From NCBI GenBank assembly GCA_913050545.1, contig CAJWZY010000001.1:1-26956 (forward strand): a DNA stretch of 26,956 bases. The letters are read 5' to 3'. The position numbers were made by a program, and so were the translations under genes. Position 1 is the stretch's first letter, and each line of letters starts with the position of its first letter. The DNA is from an uncultured bacterium. Lineage in GTDB: Bacteria > Planctomycetota > UBA8108. Shown in pieces: positions 15,375-22,715 of this stretch. The notes below the pieces were generated by a model. That model did not search any database and was not told the origin of the DNA. It saw nothing but the letters and a program-made list of their open reading frames with translations.

Positions 15375-15430
15375 CCTCCAGGGTGCCTTGCCCGGGTCAG
15401 TCTGCAGAAACAGGGGAGGTAGAGGTAGAA

Positions 15431-15943
15431 ATGAAGACTCTTAAAAATGCCGGGACTCTTGCCCTTGTGCTGCTTGCCGGTGCCGGCGGGTATTTTCTCT
15501 TTTTCCCCAACGGGCTGGAAATAGAGGTCGAGCAACAAGGCAAGCGAATCGATGATGTGGAGGATAAGGCCCAGGTGCAGCAGGGCCGGATTACAGGGAA
15601 CACTGATGATATCGAGCTTCTCAAGAAGGAGGTCGCGGCTGCCCGGCAGAGTCTCATCGAGGTAAGGGGAGCACTCGACCAGGCGAAACAGCGCCTGGGA
15701 GCGGCCGAGGCTGATTTGAAGAAGGTTGTCGAGGGCGCTCTGAAAAGTGATGAGCAGGTCACCACGCTTAGCCAGCGGGTTGAGAAACTCTCCCGGCAGC
15801 AGGAGAACCTCTCCGGGGAGCTCCAACGCCGGGCACTCAAGGTGCAGACGCTCGATGAGCGCCTCAAGATCCATGCGCTCGAGACTGACCGCCGCCTGCG
15901 ATTGCTCGAGGACAAGGCCGGGCTGAGGCAGCCTAGGCCCTGA
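15431..15943 (+). CDS. Membrane-anchored coiled-coil protein (170 aa)
   Basis: The ATG at 15431 follows AGAGGT by 4 nt and gives a clean anchor, MKTLKNAGTLALVLLAGAGGYFLFF. Longer in-frame starts from 15248 would add a Pro/Gly-rich stretch unlike protein. After the anchor, residues about 28-165 are one long heptad-rich coil: IDDVEDKAQVQQGRITGNT, ELLKKEVAAARQSLIEVRGAL, VTTLSQRVEKLSRQQENLSG and ALKVQTLDERLKIHALETD. There is no Cys and no lipobox. Such proteins often act as envelope spacers or as partners of larger complexes. The 3' end overlaps the tatD stop on the other strand by 11 nt. Function unknown. Confidence 0.7.
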   Translation: MKTLKNAGTLALVLLAGAGGYFLFFPNGLEIEVEQQGKRIDDVEDKAQVQQGRITGNTDDIELLKKEVAAARQSLIEVRGALDQAKQRLGAAEADLKKVVEGALKSDEQVTTLSQRVEKLSRQQENLSGELQRRALKVQTLDERLKIHALETDRRLRLLEDKAGLRQPRP

Positions 15944-16703
15944 GCCTGAAGAGCCTGCGGGTATTTTCCGTTGCTGCGTTCTCTACCTCTGAGGCAGGTA
16001 AGTCGATGAGCCCGGCGAGGAAATCACGGGTCAGGGCCACGAAGGCCGGCTCGTTGCGCTCTCCCCTGTGCGGATGAGGGGGCAGGTAGGGGCTGTCGGT
16101 CTCCAGCAGCAGGCGGTTGAGCGGGACAGCTTTCGCGGCCTGTTGAAGGCGCTCAGCGTTTTTATAGGTAACGTTGCCGGCAAAGGAGATGTGGTAACCC
16201 AGGGCGAGCCCTCGTTCGGCCTCCCCGGGTCCGCCCTCGAAACAATGGAACACCCCGGGAGGGATTTCGCTTCGTTCCTCGAGGATTTTCAGCAGCTCCT
16301 CGATCGCATCCCGGCAGTGGAAAATTACCGGCAGGCCGACTTCCAGGGCGAGGTCAAGCTGGCAGTCGAGGACCTCGAGCTGCTTTTGCGGCGTGACGGT
16401 GTCCCAGTAATAATCCAGCCCGATTTCTCCTACAGCTACGGTTTGCTCCGGGTTGGCCGCAATGAGCTCACGAATACCTGCAAGGGCACCCTCGAGGTCT
16501 TCGACGGGTGACTGGGGGTGGATCCCGGCGCTTGCAAAGAAGCCTTCACGGTCCCGGGCCATGTTGATTGCGCTGGAGCTGGTCTCAACATCGATACCGA
16601 TATTGATAATGGAGCTGACCCCGGCTTCCTCTGCCCGCCGGATGACGGAATCCCGGTCTTCGTCGAATTGTTCAAGATATAGGTGGGCGTGGGAATCGAT
16701 CAT
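15933..16703 (-). CDS. tatD: TatD-family metal-dependent deoxyribonuclease
   Basis: 256 aa, normal for the family. TatD/YcfH proteins are TIM-barrel metal hydrolases, known as 3'-5' exonucleases or D-aminoacyl-tRNA-type hydrolases in different cases. Metal ligands appear in the expected places: DSHAHL (His5, His7), AVGEIGLDYYW (Glu93), VIFHCRDA (His129), VFHCFEG (His153) and LLLETDSPYLPP (Asp203). The last gene of the nagB/lipoprotein/tatD run, it follows the lipoprotein stop by 36 nt. The connection to amino-sugar breakdown is probably only positional. Which of the family's substrates it uses cannot be told. Confidence 0.92.
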   Translation of the reverse strand: MIDSHAHLYLEQFDEDRDSVIRRAEEAGVSSIINIGIDVETSSSAINMARDREGFFASAGIHPQSPVEDLEGALAGIRELIAANPEQTVAVGEIGLDYYWDTVTPQKQLEVLDCQLDLALEVGLPVIFHCRDAIEELLKILEERSEIPPGVFHCFEGGPGEAERGLALGYHISFAGNVTYKNAERLQQAAKAVPLNRLLLETDSPYLPPHPHRGERNEPAFVALTRDFLAGLIDLPASEVENAATENTRRLFRLRA

Positions 16704-16739
16704 GTCACCTGCAGGGGGAGAAGGTAGCTCCCTTTATTC

Positions 16740-17822
16740 TCAGGGCTCGAGAAGCCATCCTTTTTCGCTGTGATAACCGGCCTTTCCGATCGATTTGCGC
16801 AGCCCTCTCAGGAAAGCCAGGGCGCCTTCCTTGCCCTTTCCGGGGGGATTGAGGGCGTAGAGCCCTGGATTGTCTTTCTCGGCAAAGAGGGCCGTCAGTG
16901 CGCGCTGAAAGAGGAGAGCATCTCCGTGGTATTCCAGCGAGAGCACCAGGAGCTCTCGCATGTTTTTTTTCGTTCCCCGGCTGGCCGACCAGGCCAGGTA
17001 GAAAACGCGGGGCGCGATGCTTCCATCTGAATCGAGTGCTGCCATGTCTGTTTCGTCGAAGCTGTCGAGGTGGGGGAGGAGATTCGAGACGAGGGCTGCC
17101 TTGTTCTTCGATTTTCCCAGCCTGGCGATCAGCAGGCGCCGCGTTCTTTTCAGCTCGGTTTCAGTTAAAACCCCGGTGTCGAGAAAACCCGCAAGCGCCT
17201 GGTAGTGCTGTTCGAGGGGAACCCGGGGGCGTTTCATCTCATCCAGGAGCGCTGCGGCAGCTTCTTCACGAAGGAATCTCACCAGCATTGGAGCCGTAGC
17301 CTTCACAGCAATCTCTTTCTCTCCCTTGTTACGCAGGTTGCAGGCAGCTTGCACCTGGCCGGCAGCGCCCGGCAATTCACCGATGGACAGGTCGATAATC
17401 CAGTCACTTTGCGGATGCAGCTGGTAAATCCTCCCGGGCAGTACCGCCTCGTTTTCCGGGGCAGCTGGGTTTTCTGCTGCGGTTGTCCTGGCTTGCTGGA
17501 GGGCAGAGAGCAGGGCAGTGAGCTCTTCGCGCGCTTTTGCTGGAGCCTTCTGCAGGGAAGAATTCATCGCTACGTGGCTAGGTGGGTTGCCGTCCTGGAA
17601 AAGACAACGGCTGGCGACAAAGGAGGCTCCAGCTGCCAGGTCGGTCAGGGGGCGGTTGCCGATTTTTCTGAAAACCTGCCCGGCGACAGGGTCTCCCTGT
17701 TCTGCTGCGGGGCGTTTACCTGTACCGGCGGGTGAGCCGCAGGAGGATAATACCGCCAGCAGCAACGGTGCCGAGGCCGCAAACAGGTGGAGGAAGAAAT
17801 TTTGTTTCTGTCGTTCGACCAT
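16740..17822 (-). CDS. Predicted lipoprotein of unknown function
   Basis: 360 aa from the ATG at 17822; an ATG at 17876 overlaps the nagB stop (TGATG) and is a coupled alternative that adds 18 residues before the signal. The signal FFLHLFAASAPLLLAVLSSCG has a lipobox, LSSC, so the mature protein should be attached by lipid to a membrane. The mature part is helical and charged, with HEAT- or TPR-like segments (YQALAGFLDTGVLTETELKRTRRLLIARLG, ALLFQRALTALFAEK). A beta-like stretch, GRIYQLHPQSDWIIDLSIGELPG, precedes them. No catalytic motif is visible. It sits between nagB and tatD and is probably co-transcribed with them. A role in the envelope, perhaps a scaffold, is all that can be inferred. 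Confidence 0.72.
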   Translation of the reverse strand: MVERQKQNFFLHLFAASAPLLLAVLSSCGSPAGTGKRPAAEQGDPVAGQVFRKIGNRPLTDLAAGASFVASRCLFQDGNPPSHVAMNSSLQKAPAKAREELTALLSALQQARTTAAENPAAPENEAVLPGRIYQLHPQSDWIIDLSIGELPGAAGQVQAACNLRNKGEKEIAVKATAPMLVRFLREEAAAALLDEMKRPRVPLEQHYQALAGFLDTGVLTETELKRTRRLLIARLGKSKNKAALVSNLLPHLDSFDETDMAALDSDGSIAPRVFYLAWSASRGTKKNMRELLVLSLEYHGDALLFQRALTALFAEKDNPGLYALNPPGKGKEGALAFLRGLRKSIGKAGYHSEKGWLLEP

Positions 17823-17875
17823 CCGGATTTTTTCCAGCCTTTCTTGCAGGTGGATGACTCCAGCTCCCGACGACA

Positions 17876-18667
17876 TCAGATCGTATTTTCTTCCCGCATG
17901 CGGATCCCTTCCGCTCTTGATCTTCGGAAGTAATCGATCATTTCCAGCTGCGCTGCGGAATCTTCATCCAGGATGAAGGTGGTATCGGCGTGCATCTGCA
18001 AAGCACTGCCGGGCCAGAAACTGGAAATGGGTCCCTCGACGCTGGCCTTGACGGCTTCGGCTTTCTTCTCCCCATAGGCCTGGAGGAGGATGCTCCTGGC
18101 GTCGAGGATGGTTCCGATTCCCAGCGTGCTCGCAACCTGGGGTTGCTGTGCCGGGTCCTCGTAGAACCGCGAGTTGTCACGGAGTGTCTTTTCGGTAAGG
18201 GTCTTGATGCGGGTCCTGGAGGCCAGAGACGAGGTCGGTTCGTTGAAGCCAATGTGGCCGTTGGATCCGATTCCGAGCAGCTGGATGTCAATGCCGCCGG
18301 CCTGGCTGATTTCTTCCTCGTGCTGCAGGCACTTTTCAGCCAGGGCGGGGCCTTCGTTCGGAGGAAAGTGGATGTTTTCTCCGGCAATATTGATCCCCGA
18401 AAAGAGATGCTTCTGCATGAAGGTCCTGTAGCTCTGGGGGTGGCCCGCAGCAAGTTCGCAGTATTCATCGAGGTTGAAGGTCTGTACCGAGGAGAAATCG
18501 ACCCCGTCTTCCCGGTGGGCCGTGACCAGGCGCTCATAGACTCCGATGGGGGTCGACCCGGTAGCGAGTCCCAGCACGAGACCCGGCTTCCGGGAAAGGG
18601 CGTTGAGAATTTCCCTGGTGACGATTTCGGCGCCTTCACAGGCATCTTTACAGACTACGACTTGCAT
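17876..18667 (-). CDS. nagB: Glucosamine-6-phosphate deaminase NagB
   Basis: 263 aa. It converts glucosamine-6-phosphate to fructose-6-phosphate and ammonia, linking amino sugars to glycolysis. Seen: the phosphate loop LATGSTP (34-40), FNLDEY with the general-base Asp67, and GIGSNGHIGFNEP with His138 and Glu143. The residue two before the catalytic His is Asn, as in Bacillus-type NagB, rather than the Asp of Escherichia coli; this is a known variant. The ATG at 18667 opens the run nagB, lipoprotein, tatD. With murQ 3 kb away on the other strand, the cell can use MurNAc and GlcN phosphates, but nagA is not in the window. Confidence 0.94.
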   Translation of the reverse strand: MQVVVCKDACEGAEIVTREILNALSRKPGLVLGLATGSTPIGVYERLVTAHREDGVDFSSVQTFNLDEYCELAAGHPQSYRTFMQKHLFSGINIAGENIHFPPNEGPALAEKCLQHEEEISQAGGIDIQLLGIGSNGHIGFNEPTSSLASRTRIKTLTEKTLRDNSRFYEDPAQQPQVASTLGIGTILDARSILLQAYGEKKAEAVKASVEGPISSFWPGSALQMHADTTFILDEDSAAQLEMIDYFRRSRAEGIRMREENTI

Positions 18668-18827
18668 GGGTGTTTCTTACATCTCCCGGACAGATTGCTG
18701 GATAGATATCATATTAAACAGGAGGGAGGAACTCGTATTATGCAAACTGCGGCCCCTGCTGGCAATGGTTGAGGCTGGAGTTGACCGTGTCCGGGGCGGG
18801 AATTCCCATCCGGCTGGCGCCGAGTAT

Positions 18828-20399
18828 TCAGCGTTTTTTCCAGAAGGTTGGCAGCAGCAGGATCAGGAGGCTGTAGATCTCCAGGCGTCCCAGCAGCATA
18901 CAGAATGCGAGGGTGAGTTTTCCAAAGGGGTGGACAAAGGCGTAATTCTTGACGGGGCCTACGTTTGCCAATCCCGGGCCGATCGAATTGAGGGCGCTGA
19001 GGGAGGCGGAGGCAGCGGTATCAAGATCCATGCTCCATTTGCCGCCCTCAGGTACAGGGTTGGTGGGATTGTCGGGCATCTCGTGAGGAAGTGCACACAT
19101 GATGACTGTACAGAGAACCAGGGCCAGGATGTAGAGCGAGATGAACCCCATCACTCCCCAGATGATGGAGTCATCGATGGTTCTCTTGTCGACCGAGATT
19201 GGCTTGACGAGATTCGGTATCAGCAGGCGGCCGCATTCTCTCGCCATGTGCTTGAAGAGCACAAGGATCCGGATGACCTTCAGCCCGCCGGCGGTCGACC
19301 CGGCGCAGCCGCCGATGGCCATCATGATCAGGAGCAGCGACTTGGAGAAGAGAGGCCACTGGTCGAAATCCGCTGTGCCGAAACCTGTTGTCGTGAGGAT
19401 AGCCGCCACCTGGAAGCCGGCATAGCGCAGGGCCTGCATGAAGCCGGGTTCCACCGCCTGGCCCTTGGTTGTGTGGATGGCATCTTCTTCCCACCACAGG
19501 TTGAGGGTGATCAAGAGGGTGGCTGCCACGAGGATCAGGAAATAGATCCGCAGCTCGATGCTGTTCCACAGGCGCTTGAAATCGAGGTTCAGGAAGACCT
19601 TGTACTGAAGAGCGAAGTTCAGGCCGGCCAGGACCATGAAGAGGGTGATGATCGCTTCCACCCAGCCATTGTCGTAGCCGCCGATGCTCGCTCCGTTGGG
19701 GGAGAATCCACCTGTGGCGGTAGTGGCGAAGGCGTTATTGATCGCATCGAAGAAAGATAATCCGCCCGGGTACACCAGCAGGACGGTCTCCAGCCCTGTC
19801 AGGAGGGCGTAGAGCATCCAGAGCTTTCCGGCGGTTTCCCGGATCCGCGGGGCAAGTTTCTCTCCGCCCGAGAGTCCCGATGCCTCGGCTGAAAAGAGCT
19901 GCATTCCTCCCAACGCCAGCTCGGGAAGGATGGCTACCGAGAGCACAATGATTCCCATGCCGCCGATCCAGTGGCTCAATGATCTCCACAGGATAATGCT
20001 CCTGGGGGTGTTTTCAAAATCCGTAAGAACGGTGGCGCCTGTAGTCGTGAAGCCGGAGGCGGATTCAAATACTGCGCTTGCAAGATCCGGCGTTGCCTTG
20101 GTCAGGAGAAAGGGGATTGTTCCCCAGGCGATCATCAGGATCCAGGACAGGCCGACCAGCAGGAAGCCCTCTCTTCTTGAGAGACCGGGAAGATCCTCCA
20201 GCGCGTGATCCTTGAGGTATTTCTGCCGCAGGTAGAAGCCCAGGGAGCACATGATGGCCGCGGGCATGAGCCATGCCATCAGCATCTCCTGTCCGAGCTG
20301 CTTTTCGTAGATCAGCTCTACGAGAAGGGGGACCAGGAAGATGGAGCCGAAGGCTATGTGAAACTTGCTGAAGAATCTCAGCAGGTAGGGTGACCGCAT
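18828..20399 (-). CDS. trkH: TrkH/KtrB-type potassium transporter subunit
   Basis: 523 aa, normal for TrkH. It is the K+-conducting membrane subunit of the Trk/Ktr system. Four pore loops are seen in order: ASGFTTTGATVL, AFATTATGGFSPNGAS, LTTTGFGTADFDQWP and NSIGPGLANVGPV, each carrying the conserved filter Gly. Between them are pairs of hydrophobic helices, and CAGSTAGGLKVIRILVLFK follows the third pore, as in the family. The gene lies 68 nt after the trkA stop on the same strand, so the two form a trkA-trkH operon. There is a long cytoplasmic loop and no extra domain. It should need TrkA and nucleotide for gating. I see no terminator in the 160 nt before nagB. Confidence 0.94.
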   Translation of the reverse strand: MRSPYLLRFFSKFHIAFGSIFLVPLLVELIYEKQLGQEMLMAWLMPAAIMCSLGFYLRQKYLKDHALEDLPGLSRREGFLLVGLSWILMIAWGTIPFLLTKATPDLASAVFESASGFTTTGATVLTDFENTPRSIILWRSLSHWIGGMGIIVLSVAILPELALGGMQLFSAEASGLSGGEKLAPRIRETAGKLWMLYALLTGLETVLLVYPGGLSFFDAINNAFATTATGGFSPNGASIGGYDNGWVEAIITLFMVLAGLNFALQYKVFLNLDFKRLWNSIELRIYFLILVAATLLITLNLWWEEDAIHTTKGQAVEPGFMQALRYAGFQVAAILTTTGFGTADFDQWPLFSKSLLLIMMAIGGCAGSTAGGLKVIRILVLFKHMARECGRLLIPNLVKPISVDKRTIDDSIIWGVMGFISLYILALVLCTVIMCALPHEMPDNPTNPVPEGGKWSMDLDTAASASLSALNSIGPGLANVGPVKNYAFVHPFGKLTLAFCMLLGRLEIYSLLILLLPTFWKKR

Positions 20400-20467
20400 T
20401 ATTTATTCTCCGGCGAACGCTCCCGGTTCAGATGGGAGCCCTGTTCTCGCCGCGACCATAATATCCC

Positions 20468-22006
20468 TTACTTGGAATCCGGGGCGAAGAGTTTCTCCAC
20501 GGTCTTGATATCCGTTGTTTTTACGCTGAGGATCACGTGATCACCCGGGTCGATGATCGTATCTCCACGCGGCAGCTCCGGTTCGCTGCTTTCTCCCCGC
20601 AGGATGGCGCCGATCATGGCTCCTTCGGGCAGTCGTTTCTGCTCGTTCAGCTCCGACATGGGCGTTCCGCAGACCTTGTCGTTTCCTTCCGGGGGGATCT
20701 TGAAATCGAGGATCTCTATTTCGTTGTCTCCCAGGACGATAGTGTCCTGCATGTTTTCAGTCAGGGTAACACGGCGAACCTCCTCGATAATCCGCTGGGC
20801 GAGAGCGCGCTGCGGGCTGATGAGGCTGTCGACCCCGGCCTGGTAGGCAATCGGGGCGTACTTGAAGTCATCTACCCGGCAGATCACCTGGCTTGCCTTG
20901 AGATGCTTGGCGTACATGCTGATGAGGAGCGCGGTCTCTTCCTGCTTCAGCAGGACGGCCACTGCATCTTTTCCCTCCTGTTCGACCTGTTCCCTGATGA
21001 TGTCGATCTTGGTGGCATCGTATTGCATGACATTGGCACGCTTGAACCGCGATGCGGCCCACTTGGCCCGCTCCGGATCGGACTCGATGATGGTCGGCGC
21101 GTAGCCGATCTCCTCGAGGTAGCGGGCGGTGTGGTAGCCGATCGTTCCACAGCCGACGATGAGTATCTGGTGAACTTCCTGCTTGGGGAATCCGAAGAAT
21201 TCGAGGTACTCGTCGACCTTCTCGTTCACCGTCAGGGTGAACACCTGGTCATTTTCTTTCAGCTCGGTATTGCCGTCGGGGATGATGAATTTTGATTCCC
21301 GCTGGATGGCGACCAGGTTCCCTGGCTCAGGGATCTTGTCCTTCAGGGCGCTCAGCTTCTGGTCGATTCCAGAGAAGTGGTCCTTGACGGAGTTCTCGAT
21401 GAGGACGAGCTTTCTACCGTGGAGGAATTGATGGGATGAGAGCCCCGGGCTCTTGATCATGTTGCCGATCTGTTGGGCGACCGTATCCTCGGTGCCGAGG
21501 GCGAGGTCGATCCCGAGATCCTTGGCGGCCCCTTCCTTTTCTTCTTCTTTCTCTTCTTCCAGCTCCTCTTCGGTCGCGGCCTCGGGTTTCTTTCTCTTGC
21601 GCTTCTTGTCCTTCTTCTTGTTGTCCTTCTTCTTGTTGTCTTTCTTTTTTTTCTTCTTCTTCCGGTCTTCCTCGGTGAGCTTGAAGTTCTCGTCCGAGTA
21701 GGTGCTGTCGCGCATCCCGGCGATCGTGATCGGGTTACCGAGCTTCTTCGCCGTCATGCAGCTGAGCATGTTCACCTCGTCGAGATTCGTGACGGAGATG
21801 AAAAAATCGGCATTGGCGATGCCGGCCTCTTCAAGGGCGCTGGTGCTCGAACCATTGCCATTGACGGCCGTGAGCCCTTCGAGCTTGTTCGCCTCATCGC
21901 AGGCAGATTCGCTGCTGTCAATAACGATGATCTGGTGGCCTTCTTCAGCCAGGATTCGTGCGAGGTAGATTCCTACCTCGCCGGCTCCGACGATGATTAC
22001 GTTCAC
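20468..22006 (-). CDS. trkA: TrkA, two-RCK potassium channel regulator with charged insert
   Basis: 512 aa from the GTG at 22006, where the family N-terminus (NVIIVGAGEVGIYLA) begins; a TTG at 22141 would add 45 unlike residues. It is the cytoplasmic gating protein of the Trk system. Two Rossmann RCK_N domains are seen: VIIVGAGEVG and, near residue 285, ILIVGCGTIGY, each followed by an RCK_C domain. The first RCK_N is broken by an insert at about 112-160: residues 115-140 are 21 of 26 Lys/Arg, then an acidic run (about 142-158). Family sequence resumes at LGIDLALGTEDTVAQQI. The length of the usual TrkA is about 450-460, so the insert explains the excess. The trkH gene follows. Confidence 0.93.
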   Translation of the reverse strand: MNVIIVGAGEVGIYLARILAEEGHQIIVIDSSESACDEANKLEGLTAVNGNGSSTSALEEAGIANADFFISVTNLDEVNMLSCMTAKKLGNPITIAGMRDSTYSDENFKLTEEDRKKKKKKKDNKKKDNKKKDKKRKRKKPEAATEEELEEEKEEEKEGAAKDLGIDLALGTEDTVAQQIGNMIKSPGLSSHQFLHGRKLVLIENSVKDHFSGIDQKLSALKDKIPEPGNLVAIQRESKFIIPDGNTELKENDQVFTLTVNEKVDEYLEFFGFPKQEVHQILIVGCGTIGYHTARYLEEIGYAPTIIESDPERAKWAASRFKRANVMQYDATKIDIIREQVEQEGKDAVAVLLKQEETALLISMYAKHLKASQVICRVDDFKYAPIAYQAGVDSLISPQRALAQRIIEEVRRVTLTENMQDTIVLGDNEIEILDFKIPPEGNDKVCGTPMSELNEQKRLPEGAMIGAILRGESSEPELPRGDTIIDPGDHVILSVKTTDIKTVEKLFAPDSK

Positions 22007-22035
22007 TTCCTGATTCGTCCTTGGGTTGATTCCTC

Positions 22036-22062
22036 TGCCCGTCGGCCAACTCCAGACGGGCA
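22036..22062 (-). promoter_or_regulatory. 8-bp stem-loop in the trkA leader
   Basis: The arms TGCCCGTC (22036-22043) and GACGGGCA (22055-22062) are exact complements around an 11-nt loop. The stem ends 30 nt before the trkA GTG. On the trkA strand the loop contains GGAG. The position suits a 5' leader control element; no known riboswitch is recognised. Confidence 0.4.
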
Positions 22063-22146
22063 AGGATACAGAGACCTTTTGCTCCTGCCACATCAAAATA
22101 CAGGTCAGGAGACGATGTGCAAGAGTGCTCTCAAGAACCAAAAAAA

Positions 22147-22176
22147 TTCATAAAACAGGGGTGATTGGTTTAGAAT
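22147..22176 (+). promoter_or_regulatory. Possible promoter for the 120-aa gene
   Basis: TTCATA (22147-22152), an 18-nt spacer and TAGAAT (22171-22176) form a moderate sigma-70 match. Transcription would start near 22183, about 43 nt before the ATG at 22226. A second candidate, TTGACT at 22179, has no good -10. Confidence 0.35.
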
Positions 22177-22225
22177 AGTTGACTCAAGTCCTTGCAGTTT
22201 AAATGGTTTGGAGATTCTCCGGGCG

Positions 22226-22588
22226 ATGGCAAAACTACTAATCATCCTGCTTTTATCGATCTTATTTATCAATACAGCGACCTTCCTGGTCGTTCTTTCC
22301 GATGATCCGGGGGCACAGGAGGCGCAGGAGGGCGAAGCGAAGCCCGATCCTGCCGCTGTGCTGAAGCCGGAAATTCAGAAGATAGGAAGCCAGGTGGGCT
22401 CAATGGGCAAGGAGCTGAGGGCGATATCGACCTCCCAGAAAAGCCAGCTGAGCGCGATCAGCAGGAAAGTGCAGAGCCTCGAGGCGGCGGTCAAGGCGCT
22501 CGCTGAACCGGTGGAGCAGGGGGAGCCTGCTGAAAATACCGGCGACCGGGAGTTCAAGGAATCGAGGGCTCCGGCGGATGGAAAGTAG
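22226..22588 (+). CDS. Small membrane-anchored coiled-coil protein (120 aa)
   Basis: Start at the ATG at 22226; an upstream TTG at 22208 would add six residues. The anchor is residues 3-28 (KLLIILLLSILFINTATFLVVL), then an acidic Ala/Glu/Pro linker, and a short coil (about 52-96) with IQKIGSQVGSMGKELRAIS and ISRKVQSLEAAVKALAEP. The end is polar and disordered. There is no lipobox. It has the same design as the 170-aa protein at 15431-15943, though I see no sequence identity. It is the first gene of a plus-strand run with the next two genes. Function unknown. Confidence 0.65.
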   Translation: MAKLLIILLLSILFINTATFLVVLSDDPGAQEAQEGEAKPDPAAVLKPEIQKIGSQVGSMGKELRAISTSQKSQLSAISRKVQSLEAAVKALAEPVEQGEPAENTGDREFKESRAPADGK

Positions 22589-22701
22589 TATCTGGCAGTG
22601 TGCCCGCCGGAGATCTTCCGGCAGGCTGCCAAGGGAGTACTCGAAACCCAGCGGCTCTTGCTTTAGTGTGGTGGGCCGGGTGAAGGAAAAAATAACCAAG
22701 C

Positions 22702-22707
22702 GGAGGG
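22702..22707 (+). promoter_or_regulatory. Ribosome binding site choosing the 22716 start
   Basis: GGAGGG lies 8 nt before the ATG at 22716, which begins a good signal peptide. This rejects the in-frame ATG at 22578, which overlaps the previous gene. Confidence 0.7.
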
Positions 22708-22715
22708 TGCCAGTG

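Noticed and set aside
15248..15430. N-terminal extension of the 170-aa coil protein
   Set aside because: Gly/Pro/Glu-rich, with no ribosome site at the upstream start, whereas ATG 15431 has one and begins a clean membrane anchor.
18740..18772. Ten-codon frame on the plus strand preceded by GGAGGGAGGA
   Set aside because: The ribosome-like site and ATG are well spaced, but the peptide is very short, no plus-strand gene follows, and no promoter is visible. It may be a chance purine tract.
18798..18807. Palindrome GGGAATTCCC after trkH
   Set aside because: No T-run follows on the trkH strand and a 10-bp palindrome with no loop makes a poor hairpin, so I do not call a terminator.
18546..19760. 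Long plus-strand frame (404 aa) opposite trkH and nagB
   Set aside because: It is antisense to two clear genes, has no family motifs, and its composition (His/Asp/Gln/Gly-rich) is what the complement of membrane-protein codons gives.
20537..21295. Plus-strand frame of 252 aa opposite trkA
   Set aside because: Antisense shadow of a gene with unmistakable RCK motifs; no ribosome site.
22606..22622. Stem GCCGGA/TCCGGC with a 5-nt loop after the 120-aa gene
   Set aside because: Only 6 bp and no T-run; it could be a weak pause site but cannot be supported as a terminator.
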